Below are positions 38,507 to 48,424 of a DNA stretch of 64,000 nucleotides, one piece after another (positions within the stretch are counted from its first letter, which is position 1; every line of letters begins with the position of its first letter). Location: positions 1 to 64,000 of the forward strand of contig NZ_FNCN01000011.1 of NCBI RefSeq assembly GCF_900100605.1, in the 5' to 3' direction. The stretch comes from Sinosporangium album (GTDB taxonomy: Bacteria; Actinomycetota; Actinomycetes; Streptosporangiales; Streptosporangiaceae). A model generated the notes under the pieces. The model had not been told where the DNA came from. It did not search any database and worked only from the letters and a program-made list of their open reading frames with translations. The position numbers were made by a program, and so were the translations under genes.

Positions 38507-40070
38507 ATGCGCGGAGGAGGCCGGCGACCAGCCGTTCCTGGATTTCGGCGGGGAGCCGTACACCTACCGTCAGATGTGGCGGCGAGCGACCTCGTACGCC
38601 GCAGGGCTGGGCAAGACGGGACTCCAACCGGATCAGACCGTTGTCACGATGCTCGACAACAACGCGGACGCGGTCTCCCTCTGGTTCGCGACGAACCTTC
38701 TCGGCGGCATCTGGGTGCCTGTCAATACAGCCTTGAAAGGGAGTTTCCTCTCGCACGTCGTCGCGGACGCCGGCGCGCGCGTCGTGGTGTGCGAGGCCGA
38801 TTTCCTCGACCGGCTCCGAGCGGAGATCGGTCATCTGCCGAATGTCGAGCGCATCCTCGTACGCGGGCTCCACGCGCCGAGCCGGATCGGCGACGTCGCC
38901 GTGGAACCGCTTGAGGACTACCTCGTCGACGGCGGTGAGCAGATCGGGGTCGAGCGCGGCTCCGACGACACGGCTTTGATCATCTACACCGGTGGAACCA
39001 CCGGCCCGTCCAAGGGCTGCGCCATCTCCAACGGTTACGTGTTCAGCTCCGCTCGGGGATTCCTGGTCCAGAGCGGACGCACGAAGGACGAGCTGAACTG
39101 GAGCCCCCTGCCGATCTACCACTTCAACCTCGTGAGCGGGACCATCCTCGGCACCATGCTGCTGCGCGGCTCGGCGTCGATCGCCTCCCGCTTCTCGGTG
39201 TCGGGGTTCTGGCCCGACGTCGAGCGGACCGGCGCCACGATGGTCAATCTGCTCGGCTCCATGGGTTCGCTGATCGCACAGATGGACGAGACGCCGGAGA
39301 TGACCCGCTGCCACGGGCAGATCCGCGTCGTTCACGGCGCGCCGTTCCCGCCGGAGCTGCAGGAGCTGTGGCGCACCCGGTTCGGCGTGCGGCGGGTGGG
39401 CGGCAACACCTACGGGCTCACGGAGTGCTTCCCTCTCACGACCCTTGAGGTCGGAGCCTCGTCTCCTCCGGGCAGCTCCGGAAAGGCGAACTCGGAGGAC
39501 TTCGACGTCAGGATCTTCGATGACAACGACCGTGAGGTAGCGGTGGGCGAGGTCGGCGAGGTCGTGTGCCGGCCTCGACGGCCGGGCGTGATGTTCCAGG
39601 GGTACTGGCGGCGCCCGGAGGCCTTCGCCGCGGTCACTCGCAACCTGTGGTTCCACACCGGAGATCTCGGCCGCTTCGATGACGACGGGTTCTTCTATTT
39701 CGTTGACCGGAAGAAGGACTATCTCAGGCGCCGCGGCGAGAACATCTCCAGCCACGAGGTGGAGCAGGCGATGCTCACCCACCCGGCGCTGGCCGAGGTG
39801 GCCGTCCACGCGGTGCCGTCCGAACTCACCGAGGACGATCTCAAGGTCACCGCCGTCCTGTCACCGGACGCGGAGCTCTCAGAGCGCGAGCTCTTCGAAT
39901 GGGCCAAGGACCGCCTCCCGTACTTCGCTCTGCCGCGGTACATCGAGTTCCGAGACGCACTGCCCACCAGCCCCCTCGGCCGGGTGCACAAGTACAAGCT
40001 GCGCGACGAGGGCTGTACTCCGGCCACATGGGATCGGGAGAAGGCCGGTGTCGAGTGGGACCGGCGGTAG
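38448..40070 (+). CDS. Acyl-CoA synthetase (AMP-forming, CaiC/FadD-like)
   Basis: A 540-residue ANL enzyme: LIIYTGGTTGPSKGCAISNG (ATP loop, near residue 180), NTYGLTECFPL, TGDLGRFDDDGFFYFVDRKK, DYLRRRGENISSHEVEQ, and the C-terminal catalytic Lys in PLGRVHKYKLRDEG. It makes the CoA thioester of a carboxylic acid with ATP, complementing the CaiB-type transferase. ATG 38448 has ggacaggagg upstream, inside the preceding gene. Substrate unknown. Confidence 0.9.
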   Translation: MEGWGSTSTEGLTAVGLLRECAEEAGDQPFLDFGGEPYTYRQMWRRATSYAAGLGKTGLQPDQTVVTMLDNNADAVSLWFATNLLGGIWVPVNTALKGSFLSHVVADAGARVVVCEADFLDRLRAEIGHLPNVERILVRGLHAPSRIGDVAVEPLEDYLVDGGEQIGVERGSDDTALIIYTGGTTGPSKGCAISNGYVFSSARGFLVQSGRTKDELNWSPLPIYHFNLVSGTILGTMLLRGSASIASRFSVSGFWPDVERTGATMVNLLGSMGSLIAQMDETPEMTRCHGQIRVVHGAPFPPELQELWRTRFGVRRVGGNTYGLTECFPLTTLEVGASSPPGSSGKANSEDFDVRIFDDNDREVAVGEVGEVVCRPRRPGVMFQGYWRRPEAFAAVTRNLWFHTGDLGRFDDDGFFYFVDRKKDYLRRRGENISSHEVEQAMLTHPALAEVAVHAVPSELTEDDLKVTAVLSPDAELSERELFEWAKDRLPYFALPRYIEFRDALPTSPLGRVHKYKLRDEGCTPATWDREKAGVEWDRR

Positions 40071-40111
40071 CCCGTAGCCGGGCGGTATCCATAGATCGGT
40101 GAAGGAGGACC

Positions 40112-41305
40112 GTGACGTATCGATCGTTCGTCGTCGGCGTTGGAATGACCAAGTTCGAGAAGCCGGGGTCACGTCCCGGCTGGGACTACCCCGATATCGG
40201 ACGGGAAGCGGCCGTGAACGCGCTCGCCGACTCGGGTATCCCGTACCAGGACGTCGACCACGCATTCCTCGCTTATTGCTACGGCGATTCGACATCAGGG
40301 CAGCGGGCGCTATACGAAGTGGGGCTGACCGGCATTCCGATGGTGAATGTCAACAACAACTGCTCCACGGGCTCCTCGGCGCTATACCTTGCCAATCAGT
40401 ACGTGCGGGCGGGGCTCGCCGAATGTGTGCTGGCGCTCGGCTTCGAGAAAATGGAGCGGGGGAGCCTCCGGGAATACTGGAGCGATCGCGCCGCGCCGAC
40501 CGGCCGGCACATCGAGGCGATGGCCGAGCTGCGCGGTCGCTCGGAGGCTCCGCTCGCGGCGCAGCTCTTCGGCAACGCAGGCCGCGAATACATGGAGCGC
40601 TACGGCGTCAGCCGAGAGACCATCGCCAAGATCGCGGAGAAGAACCACCGCCACTCGGTGAACAACCCATACGCGCAGTTTCAAAAGGAGTTCTCGCTTT
40701 CCGAGATCCTCGATTCGCCCGCGGTGCATGATCCGCTCACCAAGCTTCAGTGCTGTCCGACCTCGGACGGAGGCGCGGCCGCCGTGGTGGCGAGCGAGTC
40801 CTTCGTCGAGCGCCACGGCCTCTGGGGCCAGGCCGTCGAGATCGTCGGACAGGCGCTCACGACCGATACCGAGTCCACATTCGACGGCACTGACGCCGGT
40901 CTCGTCGGGTACCACATGAGCAGGAGTGCCGCTCAAGCGGTGTACGAACAGTCGGGCTTGGGTCCTGAGGACGTACAGGTGATCGAGCTCCACGACTGCT
41001 TCAGCACGAACGAACTCATCACCTATGAGGCCCTGGGTCTGTGCCGGGTCGGCGGGGCCGGCGACCTGATCAACGAAGGAGCCGTCGACTACGGCGGGAC
41101 GTGGGTGGTGAACCCGTCCGGCGGCCTCATCTCGAAAGGGCACCCGCTGGGCGCGACCGGCCTGGCGCAGTGCGCCGAGCTCAACTGGCAACTCCGCGGC
41201 GAGGCGGGAGCCCGGCAGGTCGATGGTGCGAGCGCCGCGCTGCAGCACAACATCGGCATCGGCGGCGCGGCGGTCGTCACGATGTACCGCACGCCGGCAC
41301 GATGA
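40112..41305 (+). CDS. SCP-x type thiolase (lipid-transfer protein)
   Basis: A 397-residue thiolase-like protein with nucleophile Cys in [20 protein letters not shown] (about residue 80), [20 protein letters not shown], and the active-site loop [20 protein letters not shown]. These are the sterol-carrier-protein X thiolase signatures. It cleaves 3-ketoacyl-CoA with branched chains. GTG start has aaggagga upstream. No DUF35 partner is adjacent, unlike the enzyme at 27458, which supports thiolytic rather than aldolytic function. It ends the operon before a terminator. Confidence 0.9.
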   Translation: MTYRSFVVGVGMTKFEKPGSRPGWDYPDIGREAAVNALADSGIPYQDVDHAFLAYCYGDSTSGQRALYEVGLTGIPMVNVNNNCSTGSSALYLANQYVRAGLAECVLALGFEKMERGSLREYWSDRAAPTGRHIEAMAELRGRSEAPLAAQLFGNAGREYMERYGVSRETIAKIAEKNHRHSVNNPYAQFQKEFSLSEILDSPAVHDPLTKLQCCPTSDGGAAAVVASESFVERHGLWGQAVEIVGQALTTDTESTFDGTDAGLVGYHMSRSAAQAVYEQSGLGPEDVQVIELHDCFSTNELITYEALGLCRVGGAGDLINEGAVDYGGTWVVNPSGGLISKGHPLGATGLAQCAELNWQLRGEAGARQVDGASAALQHNIGIGGAAVVTMYRTPAR

Positions 41306-41311
41306 CCGGCG

Positions 41312-41338
41312 ACCGGCTCCGGGCAATGCCCGGAGCCG
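41312..41338. terminator. 12-bp perfect hairpin between convergent genes
   Basis: Arms ccggctccgggc and gcccggagccgg around aat, 6 bp after the thiolase stop. It is 69 bp from the end of the convergent ThDP-enzyme gene and can serve both. Confidence 0.85.
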
Positions 41339-41406
41339 GGTGCTGTCAGGGGCTCGTCTCGAACCTGTCGTGTCGAACGTGTCGCCGCGGAGAGCTCGGT
41401 GAGGGA

Positions 41407-43038
41407 TCAGTGGGGGATGGGTGTCCGCGGATCGGTCCTTACGTCGATGACGAGAGGACCACGGCGCTTCTCGATCGCCTCCGCGATGAGCGGCAGGTCG
41501 TCCGGGCGCGTGATGGTCAGACCCGACGCTCCCATCCCCCGCGCGATGGCGGCGAAGTTGGTGGCGTGCAGCCTGGAGATGTCGTGTGCCCTTCCGAGCA
41601 GGTCGGTGATGGACACCTCCGCCCCGTAGGCGCTGTCGTTGTACACCACGAGCACCAGGTCGAGACCGTACCTGACGGCGGTGAGCAGCTCCGGCAGCTC
41701 CATGGCGAGTCCGCCGTCGCCCGCGGTGAGCAGGACGGGCCGGTCGGGTCTTCCCATCGCCGCACCGATCGCCGCCCCGAGTCCGAGCCCGATGGAGCCG
41801 AAGTCCACCGTCTCGATGAAGGCGGAGGGTTCGGTCACATGCAGCCAGGCGTATCCCGGAAGCATGAACCGGCCGGAGTCAGAGACGTACGTTCGCTCCT
41901 GGGGGAACACCCGGTCGAGGAGAAGCGTCAGCTCACGGCTGTCAACGGAACCGCTGTCATAAGGTGCGAACTCCGATCGCGGGTCGAACTCGGCGAGGCG
42001 GGTCCGGAGCTCCTCCGTGCACAGCGTGCTCGCGTGCCGGAGGTTGAGCTCCCCAAGCCACTCGATCAAGGTGCCGGCGGCACGCTCGGCGTCGGCCTGG
42101 ACGGCCACCGTGACCTCCGTGTGCCGGCCGAGGTGGGCGGGATCCAGGTCGATGTGGACGATTCGCTTCCCGGCGACGAACGACCCGTCCGCCGTGGTAT
42201 CCGAATTGAGGCCGGCGCCGAAGACCACGAGGCAGTCGGCGGCAAGGATCGTCTCGACGGCCGGGCCGTGCGACAGCGTGCCGCAGATCCCAAGATCGAA
42301 CGGCTCCCCGCGAAACAGATCCTTGGCGCGGAGGGTGGTGGCAACGGGAGCGCCGATCTGGTTGGCGAGGGCGAGAATGGACTTTCGAGCACCGGACAGA
42401 GCGGCGCCGCGGCCGGCGACGATGACGGGGCGCCGCGCCGCGGCGATCACCCCGGCGGCTCGGTCGAGCGCCTCGACGTCCGGCGCGACCGCTTGAGGCG
42501 GGGGGAGGTTCACCCTCGCCGGCGAGTAGGCGACTGCGCCCTGCTGAACGTCGACCGGCGCGTTGAGTACGATCGGGCGCCGTTCCGCCCGTGCCCGGCC
42601 GACCGCCCGCGCGACGTCGTCCACGGCCGTGGCCGGTGAGGTGATCGGCTGGAAGCCTGCTCCGGTCGGCGCGACCAGGGCCGCTTGGTCGATCCGCTGG
42701 CGACCGTGGGGAAGTGCGGCGTCTGTGTCGCCGGCGAGCAGCACGACCGGCAGGCCGCTCCGGGCGGCCTGGGTGAGCGCGGTGGTGGTGTTGGTCAGGC
42801 CTGGGCCGTGTGTCACGGTCGCGAAGCCCACCTCGCCCGTCACCGAGGCATAGCCGCTCGCCATGAGAACAGCACCGTCTTCACGGGCCGCTTTCACATA
42901 GCGAATTCTGTGGTCTTCGACGAGGTCGGCGATCATGTGGATGTTGCCTTCGCCCACGACCCCGAAAAGGGTTGTCATGCCCTGCTCGGTGAGAGCCTTG
43001 GCGATCGCTGCGTGAACTGAGATTTCAGAACTGGACAT
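41407..43038 (-). CDS. Thiamine-diphosphate-dependent enzyme (acetolactate synthase-like)
   Basis: A 543-residue ThDP enzyme with three domains. The catalytic Glu is in VKAAREDGAVLMASGYASVT, the middle domain has RPVIVAGRGAALSGARKS, and the ThDP/Mg site is TAGDGGLAMELPELL with YNDSAYG (GDG-x(n)-N motif). It resembles the decarboxylase/ligase clade, not housekeeping IlvB. It could decarboxylate or cleave a 2-keto acid or acyl-CoA (oxalyl-CoA- or 2-hydroxyacyl-CoA-lyase-like). ATG 43038 begins MSSSEISVH. It is a single minus-strand gene between two plus-strand operons and divergent from the amidohydrolase at 43177. Confidence 0.85.
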   Translation of the reverse strand: MSSSEISVHAAIAKALTEQGMTTLFGVVGEGNIHMIADLVEDHRIRYVKAAREDGAVLMASGYASVTGEVGFATVTHGPGLTNTTTALTQAARSGLPVVLLAGDTDAALPHGRQRIDQAALVAPTGAGFQPITSPATAVDDVARAVGRARAERRPIVLNAPVDVQQGAVAYSPARVNLPPPQAVAPDVEALDRAAGVIAAARRPVIVAGRGAALSGARKSILALANQIGAPVATTLRAKDLFRGEPFDLGICGTLSHGPAVETILAADCLVVFGAGLNSDTTADGSFVAGKRIVHIDLDPAHLGRHTEVTVAVQADAERAAGTLIEWLGELNLRHASTLCTEELRTRLAEFDPRSEFAPYDSGSVDSRELTLLLDRVFPQERTYVSDSGRFMLPGYAWLHVTEPSAFIETVDFGSIGLGLGAAIGAAMGRPDRPVLLTAGDGGLAMELPELLTAVRYGLDLVLVVYNDSAYGAEVSITDLLGRAHDISRLHATNFAAIARGMGASGLTITRPDDLPLIAEAIEKRRGPLVIDVRTDPRTPIPH

Positions 43039-43176
43039 CGTGCGCATTGAATCACGCTTGCGCGCCTATTCGGAGTTTCGCGGGTGGTTGAAAAAGTAAC
43101 AGCATGAGAGGTCCCTTGTGCCCGTCTGCGGAGTGGTGGACCATCGCCTAACGAACATGCAGAGTAGGAGGAATCC

Positions 43177-44361
43177 GTGACCGTAACCTTGGATGTCGAC
43201 AGCCATGAGATGGCGCCGCTGGAGCTCTGGGGTGAGGTGTTCGGCGAGGAGATCGCCCGGCGCGTGAACGAGGTCGGCTTCGCAATCCATAAGCGAGCCC
43301 GGGCGAACCCGCTGTCGGTCCCCGGTCTGGTCGCCGACACCACGCCCATCACCCAGGAGACGGTATGGCAGCTGAAAGGGGCGAGCGCCCCATCCGCCAT
43401 CGATCTCCGCAGGCGTCCGGAAGTCCTTGACGAAATGGGCATCGCCCGTCAATTGGTTTTCCCGACATTCGGGCTATTCGCCCTCATTCTTGTAAATGAC
43501 CCGAACGCGCATGCCTGGCTTGGATTCGACCCGGGCCGGGTCGACGGTCAGCAGCTCGGTCGCATGGCGGTCGCCGCGCACAACGACTGGGCGGCCGACA
43601 TCACGAGATCGACCTCGGATCGGGTCCGTCCGGTCGGAATCGTGCTCACCGACACCTCGGTGGAGTCGATGGTGGAGCAGGCCCGCACCGCCGTCGAACG
43701 CGGTATCCGGGCCCTGATGATCCCGGCGAACGTCCCCCCGGCCGGAACGTCGCCGGCGAACCCGGAACTCGATCCGTTCTGGGAGTTCGTGGCAGAGGCC
43801 GATGTTCCCGTCACGATCCACCTCGGGACTGATTTCGGCTTCCTCGCCTCGTCGGCGTGGTCCACGGGAGTGGAGGTGTTCCACCCCTCGGACAAGTCCA
43901 CCATCGAGCTGCCCATCGAGCCCTATCGGGCGACGACCATCCATTTCTGCGCCGAGAACCTGATCTCCACGATGGTGCTCGGCGGAGTCTTCGAGCGTCA
44001 TCCGGGGCTTCGGTTCGGTGCCATCGAGCTCGCCGCGGGCTGGATCGGCCCGCTGGCCGAACGGCTCGACTGGTGGGCGGAGACCCAGTTCCGCTCAAGG
44101 CTGGCCGGCACGCTGAGCATGCGGCCCTCCGAATACATCGCGCGCAACGTCCGCGTGACGCCCTTCTACTTCGAGCCGGTCGCGCGCTACTACGAGCGCC
44201 ACCCCGACCTGTGGCCGGTGTACTGCTACGCCACCGACTACCCGCATGTGGAAGGGGGCAAGGACTCGCGAGCCGTCCTGTCGGCCGCGCTCGCGTCAGT
44301 GCCGGACGCCGCCCGCGAGCAGTTCTTCGCCGGCAACGGAGAGCTGCTGCTGCCTGCGTGA
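43177..44361 (+). CDS. Amidohydrolase-2 family protein, copy 2
   Basis: A 394-residue member of the same metal-dependent family as 34388 and 53673, more distant from both. Metal ligands: DVDSHEMAP at the N-terminus, TIHLGTDFG in the middle, and YATDYPHVEGG near residue 350. RRPEVLDEMGIARQLVFPTF and AVAAHNDWAADITR match the family. The GTG start has aggaggaatcc, a strong ribosome-binding site. It starts the operon that continues with the cupin and ABC importer genes, so it may act on the imported compound or its first product. Confidence 0.85.
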   Translation: MTVTLDVDSHEMAPLELWGEVFGEEIARRVNEVGFAIHKRARANPLSVPGLVADTTPITQETVWQLKGASAPSAIDLRRRPEVLDEMGIARQLVFPTFGLFALILVNDPNAHAWLGFDPGRVDGQQLGRMAVAAHNDWAADITRSTSDRVRPVGIVLTDTSVESMVEQARTAVERGIRALMIPANVPPAGTSPANPELDPFWEFVAEADVPVTIHLGTDFGFLASSAWSTGVEVFHPSDKSTIELPIEPYRATTIHFCAENLISTMVLGGVFERHPGLRFGAIELAAGWIGPLAERLDWWAETQFRSRLAGTLSMRPSEYIARNVRVTPFYFEPVARYYERHPDLWPVYCYATDYPHVEGGKDSRAVLSAALASVPDAAREQFFAGNGELLLPA

Positions 44362-44467
44362 TCCACGAGGGATGGGCGGGCCGCGGGCCGTACCACCTGT
44401 CGGCACGGGCCGCCTTCCCCGGGGACAGTGTGCCCCTGTTCCGACGGCAAGTGAGATCGAGGTTCCA

Positions 44468-44956
44468 ATGCCGCAGTATTTCCGTATCGACGACCCTGGC
44501 TACTTCGACGCCATAACTCCACCCGAGAAGAGATGGGCCGGGGCGACGACCCGCGAGGTCATGCCCGGGTGGGATCTCGGAAGCGTGTTCATGGGCGACG
44601 ACCTGAGCGACCCGGCAGTCCCGGTCGCGTCGATGCTGAAGATCGCCCCCGGGGACACACTGCCCCGGCACGCCCACGACTGCTTCCGGGTCGAGGTCGT
44701 CGTGCGGGGCTCTATCACGGTGCCCGACGGGCAAACGCTGGTCCCCGGCGACATGATGCTGTCACGGCCGGGCGAGTTCTACGGGCCGCACGTCGCCGGG
44801 CCCGAAGGATGCCTGTCGGTCGAGATCTTCTCGGCGGCCCGCGGCGTCTACCCGATCAGCGACCCGGACGCGGCGCCGGATGAGCGTTCGGCCGCCGTCA
44901 CGCGGCAGGTCAACGAGGCGATCGTACGGCGGCAGGCCGACCAGGCCGGGCAATGA
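44468..44956 (+). CDS. Cupin-domain protein
   Basis: A 162-residue single-domain cupin. Motif 1 is visible as LPRHAHDCFRVEVVVRG (two His and a Glu-type ligand set) and motif 2 as PGDMMLSRPGEFYGPHVAG. Such proteins are metal-dependent isomerases or dioxygenases, or act as small-ligand sensors. ATG has gatcgagg upstream. It lies between the amidohydrolase and the ABC importer. Reaction is unknown. Confidence 0.82.
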   Translation: MPQYFRIDDPGYFDAITPPEKRWAGATTREVMPGWDLGSVFMGDDLSDPAVPVASMLKIAPGDTLPRHAHDCFRVEVVVRGSITVPDGQTLVPGDMMLSRPGEFYGPHVAGPEGCLSVEIFSAARGVYPISDPDAAPDERSAAVTRQVNEAIVRRQADQAGQ

Positions 44957-44985
44957 CCCCGCTCGGCCACCCCCAGGAGGTTGCT

Positions 44986-45861
44986 GTGCGCAGACCTGCC
45001 GACCCTGGCGGCAACAAAGGACCCGGCACCGGGGGCGGGGCCGACATCCGGTTCACCGGAGTCGGCCAGTCCTTCGTGATGTCGGACGGGGTGGTCGACG
45101 CGGTGGTCGGTGTCGATCTCGCGATCGCGGCCGGCGAGTTCGTCGCACTCGTCGGTCCTTCCGGTTGCGGCAAGACGACGCTGCTCAACATGGTCGCCGG
45201 CCTTACCCGGCCGACGGAGGGAACCGTGACGCTCGGCGGCCACCCGGTCGCCGGTCCGTCGCGCGACGTCGCGTACATGCCGGCGAGGGACGCGCTCTTT
45301 CCATGGCGCACGGCCGTCGAGAACGTCGAGCTGGGGCTGGAGGTGCGGGGCGTCCGCAAGAGCGAGCGGCGTGCCCTGGCCTTGGAATGGTTGGGCCGGG
45401 TCCACCTCACGGGATTTGAGAACGCACAGGTCACGCAGCTCTCACAGGGCATGCGCCAGCGGGTGGCGATCGCCCGCACCCTGGCACTCTCACCACGGTG
45501 CGTGCTCATGGACGAGCCGTTCGCCGCTTTGGACGCGCAGACCAGGTTGCTCGTTCAGCAGGAGTTCCTCTCTCTGTGGGAACGTTCCAGGGCGACGGTC
45601 CTGTTCGTCACACATGACCTCAGCGAGGCGATCTCCCTCAGCGATCGGGTCGTGCTGCTGGGCTCCCGACCGGGCCGCCTGCTCCGGGACATCCGCATCG
45701 GTCTTCCGCGCCCGCGCGACGTCGACCGGCTCGGGGTGAACCCGGCCTGGCACCGGCTGTACGACGAGTTGCAGGACGCGCTGCGCGCTGAAGTTCCCGA
45801 CCCTCGGACGACAGACGCGGGCACGGAGCTCGCGGAGCGTATCGCGGCAGAGCCGCAGTGA
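44986..45861 (+). CDS. ABC transporter ATP-binding protein (nitrate/sulfonate/taurine type)
   Basis: About 291 residues. Walker A LVGPSGCGKTTLLNMVAGL, Q-loop region YMPARDALFPWRT, signature LSQGMRQRVAIARTL and Walker B CVLMDEPFAALD, with the switch His in LFVTHDLSEA, are intact. It is of the SsuB/TauB type and partners with the permease and binding protein downstream. GTG 44986 has aggagg 5 nt upstream; ATG 44953, overlapping the cupin stop, is also possible. The Q-loop Gln is replaced in the MPARDAL segment, a deviation worth noting. Confidence 0.92.
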   Translation: MRRPADPGGNKGPGTGGGADIRFTGVGQSFVMSDGVVDAVVGVDLAIAAGEFVALVGPSGCGKTTLLNMVAGLTRPTEGTVTLGGHPVAGPSRDVAYMPARDALFPWRTAVENVELGLEVRGVRKSERRALALEWLGRVHLTGFENAQVTQLSQGMRQRVAIARTLALSPRCVLMDEPFAALDAQTRLLVQQEFLSLWERSRATVLFVTHDLSEAISLSDRVVLLGSRPGRLLRDIRIGLPRPRDVDRLGVNPAWHRLYDELQDALRAEVPDPRTTDAGTELAERIAAEPQ

Positions 45862-46715
45862 GCGCCCCACCCGCGGATCGGCATTCAGCCGATCACGACC
45901 GCGCCGCCGTCCACGAGCGACTGCGGACAAACCACCGTCGAGCCCGCACCGCCAGGACGGCGGCCATGTGGAGCATGCGTCTGGGGGGCATCGCGGCGTT
46001 CTTACTCGTCTGGTATCTCGCGGGGGCTCTGGAATGGATGAACCCCGTGTTCATCAGCCATCCAGCGAGCGTGGCCGAGAGCCTCGTCGCCCTGGTCGTG
46101 GACGGCGGCATCTGGGGCGACGGGTGGGCGACGCTGTCCGCCGCGCTGACGGGCCTGGTGATCGGCGCTACCACCGGGGTGGCGAGCGGGCTGCTGCTGG
46201 GTGAGTTCGCCCTGTTCAGGCGTGCTGTGCAGCCGATCGTCACGCTCGCCAACGCGCTGCCGCGCCCCGCTCTCGCGCCGATCTTCCTCGTCTGGTTCGG
46301 TCTGGGAGCCGGTGCGAAGGTCGCGGTGTCGGTGAGTGTCGTCTACTTCCTGCTCCTGATCAACACGCTGGCCGGGGTGGACGGCATGGACGCCGACCGC
46401 GCCACGCTCGCCCGCACGCTCGGCATGTCGCGGCTGCAGCGGTTCCGTCTGCTGCAGCTGCCGTCGGCGGGGCCCGCCATCCTCGCCGGGCTTCGCCTGG
46501 GGTCGGTCTACGCCGTGCTCGGCGTCGTGGTCGCCGAGATGGTGGCGTCCACGGAGGGGCTGGGCCTTCGACTGGTGCAGGCCACGAACCAGTTCGACAT
46601 CGCCGGCTCGTTCGCCATCCTTTTTCTTCTCGCGTTGCTGGCGTTCGTGCTGGATTGGGCGGTCGGGCACCTCCAGAAGCGCCTCTCGTGGGGGACCTCC
46701 TCGGCGACCTCGTGA
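45858..46715 (+). CDS. ABC transporter permease (SsuC/TauC-like)
   Basis: A 285-residue membrane protein with six or so helices. The first is GGIAAFLLVWYLAGALEWM. The EAA-like loop is LARTLGMSRLQRFRLLQLPS (near residue 180), which contacts the ATPase. LPRPALAPIFLVWFGLGAGA is typical of nitrate/sulfonate/taurine permeases. GTG start overlaps the ATPase stop. It works in the cytoplasmic membrane with the lipoprotein encoded at 46770. Confidence 0.92.
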   Translation: MSAPPADRHSADHDRAAVHERLRTNHRRARTARTAAMWSMRLGGIAAFLLVWYLAGALEWMNPVFISHPASVAESLVALVVDGGIWGDGWATLSAALTGLVIGATTGVASGLLLGEFALFRRAVQPIVTLANALPRPALAPIFLVWFGLGAGAKVAVSVSVVYFLLLINTLAGVDGMDADRATLARTLGMSRLQRFRLLQLPSAGPAILAGLRLGSVYAVLGVVVAEMVASTEGLGLRLVQATNQFDIAGSFAILFLLALLAFVLDWAVGHLQKRLSWGTSSATS

Positions 46716-46769
46716 GCCGCTGTTTCGCCGACATCCCCCGTCACGTCCGATGAATGGAGTGCACCACCT

Positions 46770-47807
46770 ATGCGCAGTCGACTCTCCCGCTCCCTGGTAG
46801 CCGTGACGGCGGCCGCGGTGATGGCCGCTGTGCCCGCCTGCGGCGGAGCCACCGATGCGCCCACCGGTGGATCGGACACGATCCCCCTGACCTTGCAGAC
46901 GTTCCCCGGCGCCCTGCTGTACATCAGTGATGTCATCGCGCAGCAGGAGGGAATCTTCAAGCGCAACGGCCTCGACGTCACTTTCGTCAACCCGGGCGAC
47001 GGAGCGACGGCCATGCGGCTGCTCGCCAATGGCGACGCCCAGGGCCTGCTGGCGGATGTGGCCTCCGGGATCTCGGCCGCCTCGAAGGGCCAGCCGATCG
47101 GGGTGACCGGAAGCGTCATCAACAAGAGCCTGTTCCAGGTATCCGCGAGGGGCGATCTGCTCGGCGTCAAGGGCGACTGGAAGGCCAAGGTGCAGGCGCT
47201 GCGCGGCAAGAAGGTCGGTGTGCCCGGGATCGGGAGCAGCGGGGACATCGTGATGCGCGGACTGCTGCGCGAGGCGGGTCTCACCCCGGACAAGGACGTC
47301 ACCTTGATCTCGATCACCACCGGTCAGGCCGCCATCGCGCAGTTCCAGCAGAAGGCGCTGGACGCTTTCATCAATGTCGCCCCCACCGCCCACCTGATCG
47401 AGAAGGCCGGAGTCGGCGGACTCTATGTGGATATCGCGAACGAGGCGCCGCCGAAATTCTCGGATTCGGTCATCGGCATGATGACGAACCGGTCGTTCGC
47501 CAAACAGAATCCCGAAGCCCTCCGTCGGTGGATGGCGTCGGAGCAGCAGGCCATTGAGTTCATCGGTAAGCCCGCCAACCGGGACAAAATTATTGGATAC
47601 ATCGCCAAGAACGTCACGTCGAACGATGTCCCCTTGGCCGAGAAGCTGGTGGATTATCTGAACAACACCGCCTACTCGGCGACCAAGCCGGGGCTGGAAG
47701 TTCCGACGCAGGCTCTGAACAACCAGATCGAGTTGCTCACCGCCGGCGGTATTGCGGCCGACTCGCTGAACGCCTCCGACTTCGTCGTCACCCCGAATCG
47801 GAAATGA
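46770..47807 (+). CDS. ABC transporter substrate-binding lipoprotein (NMT1/SsuA-like)
   Basis: A 345-residue secreted lipoprotein. The signal peptide has basic MRSRLSRS, a hydrophobic core and lipobox V-P-A-Cys24. The mature part shows LYISDVIAQQEGIFKRNGLD, GDGATAMRLLANGDAQGLLA and GKKVGVPGIGSSGDIVMRGL, the NMT1/SsuA fold that binds sulfonates, nitrate, pyrimidines or aromatic acids. The substrate is likely the compound degraded by this island. Confidence 0.92.
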   Translation: MRSRLSRSLVAVTAAAVMAAVPACGGATDAPTGGSDTIPLTLQTFPGALLYISDVIAQQEGIFKRNGLDVTFVNPGDGATAMRLLANGDAQGLLADVASGISAASKGQPIGVTGSVINKSLFQVSARGDLLGVKGDWKAKVQALRGKKVGVPGIGSSGDIVMRGLLREAGLTPDKDVTLISITTGQAAIAQFQQKALDAFINVAPTAHLIEKAGVGGLYVDIANEAPPKFSDSVIGMMTNRSFAKQNPEALRRWMASEQQAIEFIGKPANRDKIIGYIAKNVTSNDVPLAEKLVDYLNNTAYSATKPGLEVPTQALNNQIELLTAGGIAADSLNASDFVVTPNRK

Positions 47808-47818
47808 AAGGGACCGGG

Positions 47819-48364
47819 ATGGATGAAATCGACTCCGCGCTGCTTGTACTGCGTCTGGTCATCGGCGGGGTCGTGGTAGTACACGGGCTCAATCACGCGT
47901 TCGGCGGAGGCCGACTGCCCGGTGCGGCCCGCTGGTTCGAGAGCCTCGGCCTGAGGTACGGGATGGCGCAGGCGGCGGCGAGCGTGATCGTGGAGCTCGC
48001 GGCCGGCGCCGGCCTCGCCCTCGGGCTGCTCACCCCCTTCGCAGCAGCCGGCGTCATCGGCGTCATGGTGGTCGCGGGCTTCGCCGCGCATCGCCGCCAC
48101 GGCTTCTTCGTGTTCAAAGACGGTTACGAGTACGTGCTGGTGCTTGGACTCGGCGCCCTGGTCATCGCCATCGCGGGCCCGGGAACCGCGTCGCTCGACG
48201 CCGTGCTGGGCATAGCGGTCGCCGGGGCATGGCCGGCGCTGATCGCCGGGGGACTGGGGGTCGCCGGCGCCGCCGTACTGCTCGGGGCCACGTACCGGCC
48301 GCGGTCGGTCGGGCAGGCCGCCGCGGCCAACGGAAGTCCCACCGGGGGAGACGGCGACCAATGA
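47819..48364 (+). CDS. DoxX-family membrane protein
   Basis: A 181-residue membrane protein with four hydrophobic segments: LLVLRLVIGGVVVVHGLNHA, ASVIVELAAGAGLALGLLTP, AAAGVIGVMVVAGFAAHRR and a C-terminal pair. ARWFESLGLRYG between helices 1 and 2 is typical of DoxX proteins, which take part in thiosulfate oxidation or redox balance or have unknown roles. ATG 47819 has aaaggga upstream; ATG 47804 overlaps the preceding stop. It is cotranscribed with the importer. Confidence 0.85.
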   Translation: MDEIDSALLVLRLVIGGVVVVHGLNHAFGGGRLPGAARWFESLGLRYGMAQAAASVIVELAAGAGLALGLLTPFAAAGVIGVMVVAGFAAHRRHGFFVFKDGYEYVLVLGLGALVIAIAGPGTASLDAVLGIAVAGAWPALIAGGLGVAGAAVLLGATYRPRSVGQAAAANGSPTGGDGDQ

Positions 48365-48424
48365 TCTGTCGATAAGCAACCGCTCAACACCTATGGCAAA
48401 CACCGGATAAGCACGTGGAGCGCT

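Noticed and set aside
41407-43038. Housekeeping acetolactate synthase (IlvB)
   Set aside because: No IlvN or IlvC neighbours, divergent sequence and catabolic context; kept as a ThDP enzyme of unknown substrate.
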